From NCBI GenBank assembly GCA_963965975.1, contig OZ014411.1, forward strand, positions 6,929,001-6,993,000: a stretch of 64,000 nucleotides of DNA, given 5' to 3'. Under the pieces are notes generated by a model that ran no database searches, was not told the DNA's origin, and saw only the letters and a list, made by a program, of their open reading frames with translations. The translations under genes and the position numbers were made by a program. This stretch comes from Xestospongia bergquistia. Its lineage: Eukaryota > Porifera > Demospongiae > Haplosclerida > Petrosiidae. Of the stretch, positions 24,601 through 36,289 are shown piece by piece (the stretch's first letter is position 1; every line of letters starts with the position of its first letter).

Positions 24601-26652
24601 ACATTAAGTGCAATGGCCTCTTCATTTCTTATCTTAATAATATTGTTGTTATAAATATTTAATAAAGAATAATGATATACCATATCTTGATCAAGAACAC
24701 CTTGATGATCAACAAGAACAGCAAAACTAGTGAGATGTGTAGAAATACACTCGACAACTGTGTCAGATATAATCCTTGTTATAACTCCATCTTGAGACCA
24801 ATTACTACATTAAAATACAAAGAATTTAATCAGAAACATGTTTAGAATTACAACATCCATTATCTCATGATTCTTAGTATGCAAGAACTATTATTCTAGT
24901 GTAGTTGCAAAGTCTAAGGGACAGTTTTATTCAAGGCAATATTTTGTTAGAAGACAGTATTAACAATTAAATGTACATGTACAATGAGATAATCTTACTG
25001 GTTATAGACATCCCAGAATGAGCACAGGACCTTTTTAGTGCTGATATTTGGTAGCTATTAAACAATAATAATTAATAATAACATTTTATTATCTGTAATT
25101 CATTTATTAACTACTATACATATTTCTAATGTTACAGGTTCTCAATTGTGTTACAATCATATAAATAGAATATGTTGACTCATGACATGTTTATTTTAGA
25201 AATTGTACTTACTAAATCAAGAGTAAATTTGAGACTGATGTTACCATATCTTTGCTTTTTGTTAGTATCAGTTTCATTTGAAATGATTTCTACTGTCAAA
25301 ATTGCACTTGCAATTGTCCTATTAATAAGAACAAATAATCAACAATGTACAAATCATTCTTATATTATTTTGATGTTATTGTTGTTGTCATAACTACTTT
25401 AATGCTAGTGAAGCTATAAATAAAACTGCTAAAAGAGTTATGGAACTCAAAAGGTTTATGATGAGTCATGGTTGTGGTAAGAGTAATGGCAAATGGACAT
25501 ATTGATATAAAAACATATATACCACAACAATATTAGAAACATATGAACCATCACAAGTGAAAAAGGACATAGCAGGAAGAGTATACTATCAAATGGTAAT
25601 TACCATACAGTATATAGTAAATTTGTGTCCAGTCTACATTTCAAGGAAATAAATCATACCTGTTTATACATGTATATATAAATCATTCTTATAGTATTTT
25701 GATGTTAAAGTGCCAAACCAGACAGGAATACTACATACTACAACATTTGAACCATGCCTATTGAAAAAGGACTTACTAGAAAGAGTATACTACCAAACAT
25801 TAGTTACTATACAATATATTGTAAATTTGTGTCCAGTCTACATTTCAGGGAAATAAACCATACCTGTTTCCTGTAGGGAAAATTGGATTAACACTTTGAA
25901 TAATGGAAGTAGCAACAATAGATGAACAACCTACACACATCCATAGATATACAAAATATTATTAAAATTATAATACTTTATTATATTACCTGGAGGAAAT
26001 GACACAGGGTAACAACCTTTGAATCGATCATCTAGATCATCATCATCATCATCATCGTCATCATCATCATCGTCATTGTCATCATCATCATCATCCTCCT
26101 TGTTAATGTTATTACCACACACATATGAATATGGTATAGTAACTACAGCTGTCAGGATATATAATACGAAGTAAATGTTTTTTTAGCAGGATAAAAAAGG
26201 TAACCTTTATTTTCATAAACGAAGCTTTTAATATTGGTTCTATTAGGAACTTGAAATTCAACATCTAAGAAAAGGTATATGATTCATACAATTCTTGTAG
26301 CTATGTCACTGATATACATACCTAAATTAGTACCATGATAACTAAAGTTTCCACTGATACGTCCTTCTTTAGTCAGTATGGATCTACCACAAATTCTGTT
26401 GAGTTTATTTAAATTAGTTAGTATTTGAGGACCTACATCAGTCTGATAATAAAAGAAACTATTAGTACAAATGTAATATAAACTGTTTATTACCATGGAT
26501 AAATTTTCTAGGACATCAATATGACTGCTATTCATTGTATTGTCCATTACAGTCATAAGAACCTATGACATATACATATATAAACAGAATATGGATAGAG
26601 TGTAATCTGTAATGATTTCAGAAGTTATATTATGTTAATACTATTGCTAAGA

Positions 26653-26708
<56 letters not shown>

Positions 26709-27178
26709 ATCTTTGATATGGAACAACATTTCCTACTTTTCTATTATCTATATAGTCTATAAAATATACTATTTTATAACTACTTGATGTTGATAGCAAT
26801 TTAATTACAATGTTCTTACTTCAGCATCATTTAGATCAAAACTTGAAGAGACAGTACTAATATTGGCTGTCAAATATTCAAAAATGTTTGTTGTTTCCAT
26901 TAATAGTAATTGTACACGTTTTGGTTTACGAGACCTTCCTCTTAAAGCAAAGCTAAAACGATTCAATGAATTCAATTGAAGAGGATTACTAAAAAGAGAC
27001 TCAAGCAGGTTGTCCTAAAATATAACATGAAATAGTACAATTAATAACTATTATTTTAAGGTACTTGTGAATGAGCTTAGTAGATATAATAATTACCATA
27101 GTGATGGATGATACTATTACATTGTATCAATTATACTTTTTTCTTGTGTGGTATTGATTGCTTACCAATACTATGTTG

Positions 27179-27225
<47 letters not shown>

Positions 27226-29365
27226 GGAGGGTAGGAACGAAGTTTAAATTGGAAGGGGGAGGGGGCTGACCTTATATTTAGTTGCATTATTTTATTAAAC
27301 ATCAAAAATGACCAAACAAATTAATCCGTCTGTCGTTAAAGGAAACAAACTCTTTAGCTATTTCTAATAAGTTAATGTTATCTGTATGGTCCTTATGTGT
27401 ATGTAACAGTATGACATGGTTTAGTCATTCTTGGGTCATAGTACTTCATAGGCAATTTTATAGTTGGAGTAAGATTAAAAAAGTACATTCTGTTCTATTA
27501 ATACTTTGTTATAGCAATTAAGTTTACAGAAGGTAACATCACCACACAATATTGTGGTGATTGATTGTTAATGTACATAAATTAACACAATAACCACTTC
27601 AGTCAAGAGGATATTATGCATGTATATAGTCTTGAGTGCAAATCAGGGGGCTTAGCCCCCCTGATTTGAAGTTGGGGGGGGGGAGGGGGGAAGGGGGCTT
27701 CAACCCCTCCTGCCCCCCCTTTCCTACCCCTATGCATATATAAATTGCTTTACAAAAAAGAACCACTTATGTCAAAACATTTGTATAACATCTCAAAAAA
27801 CCCAGCTTTGTATCCATAAAGTTGCTATATGCTATGATTCTATATGTACGCAAAACTGTTTTTTGAGATGTTTTGACAGTGTTTTTTTCACAAATCAGGT
27901 CACAAGTGTTTGACAGAAGTGGTCCCTTTCACAAATGAGGTCACATATACGGATTATTAACAATGTTTACTCTGTGCATAGAAATACCAATCAGTAATCA
28001 ATTCAGTAATTGAATTATAAGTAAATTGTAATCAGTTAAAAATTACAGTATTACACATTAATTAATTACCACACCCTTATATGTAATTATATGATTTTTA
28101 TGACCTTATACATCTTACTTATGCTAATTTTGTTGTAGCTACACTACATCCTGAACTAATTATATGACCATAACTTTGATTAAGAAATAAATTGTTTTCT
28201 TTAAACTTCCTGTAAGACATGACCAGCACAAGTTACTAAATACTGGAATGTATGCTTTGTAATCAAATCAACACAGTAATGCATGTTTACTAACTGATCT
28301 CTGTTTATTTTAACTTTGAATACTGAAGTAGTTATACAGGAATTTATATGGAGTTGTTATAAAGAATACTTAGGTATACTAATCACATAATGAATCGCAT
28401 TATATGAACCACAAGAATGAGAGAAAATGTATTAAAACTAACTCTAGTATAGTGAAGTCACAGAAAAGATCACCAAACTTAGTATTTAATATTATAGTTA
28501 ACTCAATGCTTTAATAAAGACTTCCTGCTACTTTAAATGTAATATTGGTATATCAAAAATAACAAGATGTTAATATATGTTAAAATTATATTCATTATTT
28601 TTATAATGTAAAGAGGTAATTATCAACTCACACAGGCTACATCAGATGAAGTAGATTTGCATATTTTTTCAGTACTATCATCAATTCTGTTTTCTATAAA
28701 ATCCTTACATTTTGTTCTGTTTGGATGAGATGGACGACCACAGAGACCAAATAGTAAGTTCAAGCATGTTTGAATGAAGCGATTCTTCCTTTCTTTTATT
28801 ACACAAATTTCAATGAACTCATCAATACAATCTTCAACATCTTCTTGACAAATAGTGAGATATGGCTGTGGAACATTCAACTGTCTTCGTGTAGGAAATT
28901 CCTTTGCCATATATTCACTAATACATAAATTAAAGTCGTTCCCATTTTCAGTCAAATTTGAACATGCATACACAAAACATGGATCCCTGGACATGCCATT
29001 GGTAACATTAAGTTCATTAAGAATCTGGTCAATTTCTTGAAAGCATTTCTTTTTCTTTAAAGTTTGTAATTGAAAGCAATTTGTGTTACGTGACAGTGAT
29101 AATAAAATTTGAGAGATTTCAGGACACTGCTCATTTGGTCGTGACAATTTGAAATCAGGAAAATCTTTTTCGCAAATCTCTGTAATAAACAAAAGTCTGG
29201 TTATTTGTTTATGAAGACTGATTTTATGTGATGGCTACTGTAGAGAGTTGTATGGGATAGAAATTGAGGGTATTGTCAACACTCTTACTCACTCTACTTA
29301 CTTTTGTTAGACGTTGCTTCACTAAAAGATACGAGAAAGATGATCAATCCCACCCAGAGCAACAT
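21641..29365 (-). CDS. Adhesion-type GPCR, array copy B (834 aa, 21 exons)
   Basis: Exons chain in phase: 29302-29365, 28632-29179, 26820-27014, 26494-26562, 26322-26442, 26205-26264, 25990-26148, 25864-25930, 25213-25318, 24999-25054, 24681-24804, 24529-24632, 24361-24472, 23343-23496, 23192-23258, 23071-23137, 22861-22958, 22554-22680, 21955-21996, 21818-21895, 21641-21727. Signal peptide [17 protein letters not shown], then a 15-Cys ectodomain. The GAIN loop is an almost pure Asp run coded by a GAT repeat. GPS reads C-S-F-W-D-V, then [10 protein letters not shown], with predicted cleavage between residues 506 and 507. TM exons are nearly the same as in A. The TM3 exon starts L-L-C where the others have W-L-C. 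Ectodomain closest to D. No frame breaks seen; ligand unknown. Confidence 0.92.
26027..26100. repeat. ATC/GAT trinucleotide repeat coding a poly-Asp loop in B
   Basis: Runs of CATCATCAT (plus strand) inside exon 7 of B encode, on the minus strand, a tract of about 23 residues, almost all Asp, before L-D-D-R-F. The same place in D (about 51963-52030) codes D with Y, S and G; in A and C it codes mixed D/E/K. Confidence 0.85.
26656..26701. repeat. (TA)n microsatellite in an intron of B
   Basis: Perfect TA dinucleotide tract between GAIN exons 3 and 4. The same intron in D carries a much longer tract (52610-52772). Confidence 0.85.
27183..27733. mobile_element. G/C-rich MITE-like element next to a (TA)n tract, intron 2 of B
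   Basis: A (TA)n tract (27183-27222) is followed by a segment opening with GGAGGGTAGGAACG (from about 27225) and closing with TTTCCTACCCC (to about 27731). The ends are imperfect inverted repeats, and G-rich and C-rich runs lie inside each end. D has no such element at the matching place. The ends resemble those of the element at 34499-34655. Confidence 0.55.
27754..27929. mobile_element. Foldback element, copy 1 (intron 2 of B)
   Basis: Outer inverted repeats (GAACCACTTATGTCAAAACA near 27760; TGTTTGACAGAAGTGGTCCC near 27907) enclose inner ones built on ACATCTCAAAAA and TTTTTGAGATGT. Related copies lie at 53464-53643 and 63114-63333. No coding capacity. Confidence 0.65.
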
Positions 29366-29400
29366 TTTGATCAAATTATTATTAACAGTGGAATTTCCGT

Positions 29401-29437
29401 TATATAAACTATACAGAAGACTAACAAGTGACACGTG
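29401..29437 (-). promoter_or_regulatory. Candidate core promoter of B: TATA-like box and E-box
   Basis: TTATATA on the minus strand (29401-29407) lies about 36 bases upstream of the start codon of B, and a palindromic CACGTG (29432-29437) lies about 30 bases further. The same arrangement with almost identical sequence precedes D. The short distance means the 5' untranslated region would be very short if this box is used. Confidence 0.4.
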
Positions 29438-30840
29438 CGATGTGTCAGCTAGTATAGTAACATAAACAAACTTCATTATTATTGAAAGAAGGAAATGAAA
29501 TGCCTTCACAGCCATATAAGGTATAAGGTTAATCAAATCACGTAGGTGGTGGCCATAAATATATTGACTTCTTTACATCAACTCTTGTTATTGGAATGAG
29601 ATCACGACATGTAATATAAGAACTTTTTCAACTTGATGATTCAATACCTATTTATATTCCACATAATAATACAGTGCTCAAAGAAAATCTAACAGTCACA
29701 TTGCCAGACAACGGAGTGCAGTAATTTACTACACATTTGTCTTTTGAAAGCTGTAACTTAGCTACATCATCCTTTCTTTTGCAATGTAAAAGAAGTCTTG
29801 AACTTGCACTTTAAATGTACCAAATCTTTTCCAACCAAAATCCTGGTTACTATAATTATTTCTTATATCTGGTCTTCATGTTTGCCTCTTTTTATTTGAT
29901 TCTCTAAGCAAAGGACTACTACATATGATAACATCACTCAGATTTTATCTTTGAACTATTCTATGCCATTCATGTCATAGTCTAAATGTCAATAAATACA
30001 CAAAATATGTGATATTATACATAACCAACAGTTATGTGACTACTACTTAGTTACACCTTCATTCTTAGTTAAAATATGTGCTACTTCATCCTTAATATTA
30101 TGGCTTTAATAATTGAAACCACACTATACAAAGGATAGTTTAGTCATAACAATGCATCTTAATTATCTTGGAACTCATATATATTATAATTAGATAAGTG
30201 TTGTGTTGCAAATATGTTCTAAACAGCAAATCAACAGATTAAAATTATGTCCTTAACTAGAATCTTTTTAACTTGATAACAGCCAGAAATCAAATTTGAA
30301 CATTTACATTGTAGGAAAGATGCTTGAATCACCATATCAAAATGTTAGATGAGTTAGATAATGTTTATGTTGTTTTTGAGTTAGATAAAGTGTCCATGGA
30401 ATGAACTTGTAGAATTGATCTGGAAGGCATGTCTTGGTACACTAATAGCATCTACTTGTGATCCTATGTCATGTTAATGAATAATCCTTTAGTAAGGAAA
30501 GAGATAGTTAGTCACACTTATTTAAAATAGACATTTTAAATAAGTGGTTATTAGTCTGTTCAGTTTGATTTGTTTATTTGAGGTGCTAGCTCCTAATACA
30601 TTTATTTGTCAGACAAACTAGTTGTATATTGAACATTGTACTTGCATGTTTATAAATAATGTAATGGCATGTTTCAACTTGTGCATATATAGTTTAGAGA
30701 GATGGCAGACAAGCGAATCAAGACAGAAGCACCCAAAACAGTGGAAAATAGTGGAGAAAGATGGAGACGGTTATCACAGTTGCTTTACTCACAGTTTATC
30801 AAATTCTCTTATCTTTATATTAGCCATAGTCAACAATAAA
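29438..30840. other. Intergenic 5' of B, paralogous to 55165-58200
   Basis: No gene recognised. The stretch from about 29935 aligns with 55445-55672 and again with 57330-58200. A 28-codon open frame starting MADKR lies at 30702 and recurs at 58092. AT-rich with no clear repeat ends. Confidence 0.45.
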
Positions 30841-31860
30841 TAACAGATTGGCTTAGATATATGTAACCTCATATTATGAAGGATTTCATTGCTTTATCTA
30901 CATCTTCATTTGAAATTCAACAGATCAACTGGATAAGGTAAAATGAAAGATTCAGGGTATAGAGCTAGTCTCATACCCAGACATATGACAATAGGAAAAA
31001 TACTTTTCCTAGTGTTTTAGGTTTTGGTATGAGAATTGGTATGGAGGTGAATGCTTTTCTTGTCAAGGTTTGTCGGTTGAGTCACTTTTATTAGTCTAAG
31101 GCAGGGAATCTTTTGAGCCAAAAAAATAGCAATGTGAACAGCTCCTTCAAATCCCCTTCCTCTAGTTTGTATTAATGCTTTGAGCAAAGGGGTCTGGATC
31201 ATTCTTCTCATTTATAGGCTTTCCAGCAGGATCAATGTTTACCAGTTGGTGGGTCAAGGTCATCTAGTATTTTATTATTTTATGATTGGTATCAAGCTCT
31301 GTTGATTCTCCCTCTTCAAGGAAACTGAGACAATGAGTAATAAAACTAAAAAATACCACATCCTATCTCATTATCAAGGCACCTGATGTAACTACTTGAT
31401 AAAGGGGAGGAGTACTACTATCTTTCCACTGAATAATGACACTAGTTTGAAAAATTTGCTTTGCTAAATATACACAGTTTCTAGACATACTCTAGCCATG
31501 TAATCTTTATACACTACCAAAAGCTATGATTATAGTAAAATCTAATAAAACTTGATCAAGATCGTGGCTGCTAAATCTTTTGGTCCACAGGAAATTCTTC
31601 ATATAGTCCAAATATTAGGCAACATTTAAAAGTGAAAACTGGTGGTTGTTGAGGATAGAAAGCTCCAAGGTTGTAATGCCACTTGGAGAACGATATGTGA
31701 AGACAAGAGAGCTCAGACAAGAAGGTGGCTTACATCTACTGGACATCTACTGTCAAAAGGCCTAGGATCATAAAGTTTGATTAGACCTTAGTCAGTCCAA
31801 TAAAAGGTTAGCAAACAGAGCACATGCCACTTTTTTACTTTTAATTATTTGCTCTACAAT
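30841..31860 (-). mobile_element. Deleted copy of a reverse-transcriptase element
   Basis: Aligns with 59206-60190. The minus-strand frame includes RGFEGAVHIA then LAQKIPCLRLIKVTQ (31060-31160), a region that precedes the RT domain in the longer copy. The RT-coding part (58200-59205) is missing, with the junction near 30840 at a short shared ATAAATAAC-like sequence. Not functional. Confidence 0.5.
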
Positions 31861-32059
31861 GGTGCTTTGAATTTATAAGTGTTTGAAATAGAGCATATGT
31901 CATATTGATTAAAAATGTGCATAATTATAACTATTAAAATTAATTACTACTAATAAAATATGAATATTGAAATTTTGAGATAATTGTGCTTGTCTGGAAT
32001 GTTATATTAATATCTTTTTAATAGAGAAAGTAATTTAATTAAAAAATATTAGCTATACA

Positions 32060-33848
32060 TTATGTGACAAGACAAGAATAACACAAAGATTTATCATTTG
32101 AAAAGGTATCATCTGTTTTATGTCTACAACTCTAAATAAACAATTAAAATAATATATTTAGTTTTTATTGTTTAATTAACTGAGCAGCAAAATATACAAT
32201 GAACATTAATTTGTAACCTTATTGATGAATGAAGAATCATTCATTTTTCTTTTATAGGTTGTACAAAGTGTCCATTTCTTTAACCAGTTCATCACCTTTC
32301 AAACAATTAAACATTATTAATCTATTTATGGTATATATATATAATACAACTTACAAATTCATTTCTCAAAACATGAAAATAAAGGATAGCCACACCCTAA
32401 AGAGTAGATAATAATAAAAATACTCTTATGTTATTGTTGTAAGTGCATTATACCACAATAGTATACTATTAAGAGTAAAATGATAATCAAGTGGCTTTAG
32501 ATGATCACCCTCTAGTACTCACTGTATAAAGTTAATTGATTGTAGTGTAATGCTTCATTGTTAATTGTAATGTTGTTTTCATTAATGATATACCACAAGG
32601 TGTTTTGGATACATACAATGTAAGGGAAGGGGATCAGTTTAATTAAAGTTTTAATTTTTAATTTTAGGGTTCAGTTAACTAGATCTTGGCTATATTATTA
32701 GGAGTGATGAACTAATTTTTAAGGATTATTTAATATTAAGTTTGTGTACAACATCAAAACTTTGAAATGAATGATGATAATGGATCATAATATAATAAAC
32801 AATTGGCCTGAAATAATTATAGTACTATTATAGGACCAACTGGTATGATTTGTATGCATTACAGAAAGTATACTCCATATATAAATAGACTTGACTGTAT
32901 ACCTGAAATGAGTTAAGAATTGTGAATATCCAGAGAAACATTGTTGTCTTAACATTCAAAGCAAATATACCAATAATCCATGTGATACCCAGAAGTGGTA
33001 ATAAGACAATTGTCCCTTTTATAACAGATCTATGAGTATGTGATAAAAGTAGTTAATTTTATTATTATGACATATCTATCAAATATAAAGTATTTTTGTA
33101 TGAGAATACACAGATATAAAGTGATGACAAATAATTATTTATGCTACTGTCTTATCTTCTACTAATATTGCTACTTATTATGGAAATCATGTCTGTTCAA
33201 TGTTATATAAATGTAATCTCACTTTACTAAATCTGTTCTCTTTAAATTGTGTTCAGCACCTCCATGTAATCCTCCATGAATAATATGATATAGAGTTAAT
33301 ACAAGAAACACATCATTGACCTATTCAGGAAGTTATGAAGTGATTTTTATAATTAACTCACATATTGATTACTTAAATTTATGATATCAATTATAATTAT
33401 GACAGTTTTGTAAATTACCAAAATAATGGCTACAATTGGACCTAAGAAAGACAACATCATTCCATATGAGAATGACAGCCAACATCTAATTAAGGAAGAA
33501 TTTAATGTAATCTTATAATATTATATCCAGACTATCAACATACGTTGTAGATGTTCCATAAAGGTGTGGCCTAATTCCTGCTGATACAGCAACAATAATA
33601 ATTGGTAGGCCTAGAAAAGATAAGCGACTAAAGACTATATTGGTTAAATGAGTCAATGATATAACAATTCAATGTATTAATACATAATACTTACCCCATC
33701 CTAGTGGTAATAACAGATACCATTTATTGGCTAATGTACCATAGACTCTCACAATAAGAATATAGAGCATTATTCCTTCAGCTAACATCCAACAGAAGAC
33801 ACACAGAAACAAGTAATGTAATAGACCAGCTACTAATGAACATAACCA
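32060..33848 (-). pseudogene. 3' fragment F of an adhesion GPCR (TM3 to C-terminus only)
   Basis: Contains exons matching 14-21 of A, from the TM3 exon (start 33848, W-L-C-S-L-V-A-G) to a tail exon ending TAA at 32060. The exons read open and splice sites are kept, but no TM2, TM1, GPS, GAIN or ectodomain exon exists between 33849 and the tail of C at 36.3 kb. Alignment with E continues to about 33957 and then stops where a LINE 3' end begins. Closest to E: the last exon ([14 protein letters not shown]) is the same in both. It cannot make a full receptor. Whether a short TM3-7 product is made is unknown. Confidence 0.8.
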
Positions 33849-33957
33849 CTAAAGAAAACATACAAGTTAATATGTTTTATAGGAAGGATAACTGTCTAGC
33901 GTCTCTGGATTTTAATATGAGCCTGTGGTGTGTCTTAAGGATGGGTCAAACACACAT

Positions 33958-34220
33958 GTGAAATCTAGCTCATCTCTAATCACTTTTAAATCTAAAGTAA
34001 ATACACTTCTTTACTAACCATCAACTCACCATCACTTATCACAATAAATCTTATCATATACTATCAATCACTTATTTATCTCTGTGTTATTAATGATACT
34101 ATATCCTGTACTTTAATACCTTAATTCTGTTTTATTTATTATTACTCTATTCTGTTTGTGCCCTTTAAACTAGCAGTAGCTATTGGACATTCATTTTCTC
34201 AATAAACAAAACAAAACAAA
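33958..34220 (+). mobile_element. 3' end of a CR1/L2-like LINE at the breakpoint of F
   Basis: The plus-strand frame begins with S-S-S-L-I-T-F-K-S-K-V-N, the usual C-terminus of CR1/L2-type ORF2 proteins. A 3' untranslated region and an A-rich end made of AAAAC units (to about 34220) follow. It starts exactly where the homology of F to E ends. Confidence 0.6.
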
Positions 34221-36289
34221 CTGTATTATTGATTTTGTCTTTCTAACATATTCAGAACCTTTGCTCATATAATTTTGATACAACTCTGTCCCAACTAAGG
34301 AATTTGCCATCAGTGTTAGAATGCAATTAAACATGATTGGGGGAATATGAATAAGCAGGAATACTAGACTTATCTACAGTTTTGACACACCCATAACCTT
34401 AGACCTTAAAACAGCTTGTTGATAATAATTATGACGTGCTGTTGTTATTTAAAAGTGCATGATAATAATGTCTGTAGATTTTGTTCTACATATCCATAGG
34501 TGTAGGAATGAACTTCTTATTGGGGGGGCTGTCATTATTTACTTATAGTTTGACACATGCATATATACAGTACATCATTATGTCGTGTGTTGCATAAAAT
34601 AAAATGATTATATATTTAGTTGGGGGGGCATGGCCCCCCCTATTCCTACACCTTAGATATCTAAATGTAAGTACTATGAGATTGTTAACTTTTGATATGA
34701 TATAAAATATAATGTTGATTATGTATTATCAATAAAGTAATAATTATAGTGTCCAAGCTAGGCGATTTTGTGCAGGTTTTAATATGCAATTAGACACGGT
34801 GTGAAATTTTGAAAGTAGGTGTACCATGTTGATGTAATTAGGAGCCCATATAGTTTCTGGTATAAAAGACAAGGTACTGGAATTCCTTTCCTGTTATGAG
34901 TGAATTGCTACTCTTATTACTCTTGCTGTTCTGAATTAAGTAGTAAACCCAAGGATTGGAATATATTATTAATAGAAACTAGAATGCTCAATATTCTTAT
35001 CTGTATTCCATTGTTACAGATGTGTAATTTGTAAGTCTTGCTGGAAAATTTTGAAGAGATATTTAAATGCAATGATATATATGTTACAGGCAGAAATGCT
35101 AACATCATTGAACTTTTCTTTTGTCCATCATTAATGACACATATAAGACAAAAATGACTGCTATGTTTGAAGAAGAGATTTAATTGGCAATAATATTATG
35201 AGAAAAAAATGAATCTTAGCTGACTTCCAGATCCTGGGAGGGTGTTTGGTGTATTTTCTAATTATATCATTTCGTTTGATTCCATTGGATCCTGACAAGA
35301 GTGAAGCATTCTGCTTATATGTTAGATGGAGTTGGAAGAGCAAGGTGAAAGTATCAATGTGGAACGGACTTCAATGTTTTTACAAAATTTTGGAAAGGAA
35401 GCAGTATTCATCATTTGGCTCCAAGATTTTGACTAAAGTTGCTGCAAATTAAAGTAATAGTACTAAATGTGCCAGCTAGCTAGATATATTTCACAACAAT
35501 ACAACTAATAAAGAGACAGGAGTTTAAGTGCCTTGTATTAAGTTGAACTTGCAATGAACCAGCAAGTTGTGATAACAGGTATTTAATATTTTCATTTTCA
35601 TAATCTAACTTATTTTCTGCTTTAAATGTATCGTAGAAGACAGATGACATTAAAGTCTTCAATGACTTTCACTTGAGATGATCTGGTTCTTCCAGTTAGA
35701 ATTAGTAATATATACTATGGTCTAGGTAATGGTGTTTTTGTCAACATAATTTTGTCCAGTTTGGAATGCCATAATATACCGTACATTCACTTTTAGTATC
35801 TGTTGATGTTTAACACAAAATAATAATAAATACTGACTTTTATTTTACACAGCTTCAACACGTCCATCAAATATTTTCAACTTCTTAAATACAACTGTTG
35901 TCCTGTTGTTGCTTTCAAGCACGTGAGAGTAACTTTTGTATATTTTACACTACATATCCAAATCATGGTGTTTTGAATCTTTAATTTTTGAAATAGTACA
36001 AAATGCCATGTTGATATAAAATGATATAAATAATTATACTTATTAAAAATAAATACAATGAGAAATTTGAGATAATTTAACTTGTCTAAAATTGTTCTTA
36101 TTCATAGAAAACTGATTTAAGAAAAAATTATGTGAGAAGACAATAATAACTTTATCATATAAAAAGGTTTTTCTTAATGCTTTAAAAAACAAATAAAGGA
36201 TATTTAGTTGATATCTTATAATTTACATGTGTTTTAAACACAAATAAAATTAACATTAATTTATAACCTTATTGATCATGAATAAAGAA
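34221..36289. other. Intergenic between F and C
   Basis: No gene recognised apart from the MITE-like element at 34499-34655. Short open frames at 34.9-35.7 kb have no domain features and no splice context. The part from about 35930 resembles the 3' flanks of the other receptor copies and leads into the degenerate last exon of C. Confidence 0.45.
34499..34655. mobile_element. Short MITE-like element with G/C runs
   Basis: Opens TAGGTGTAGGAATGAAC followed by a run of seven G, and closes with a run of C then TATTCCTACACCTTA, the inverse of the start. About 157 bp, possibly with a TA target duplication. Ends are similar to the 27225-27731 element. Confidence 0.6.

Noticed and set aside
35161..35662. 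Overlapping 60-70 residue frames between F and C
   Set aside because: No splice sites, no domain features, and opposite-strand overlap; treated as chance frames.
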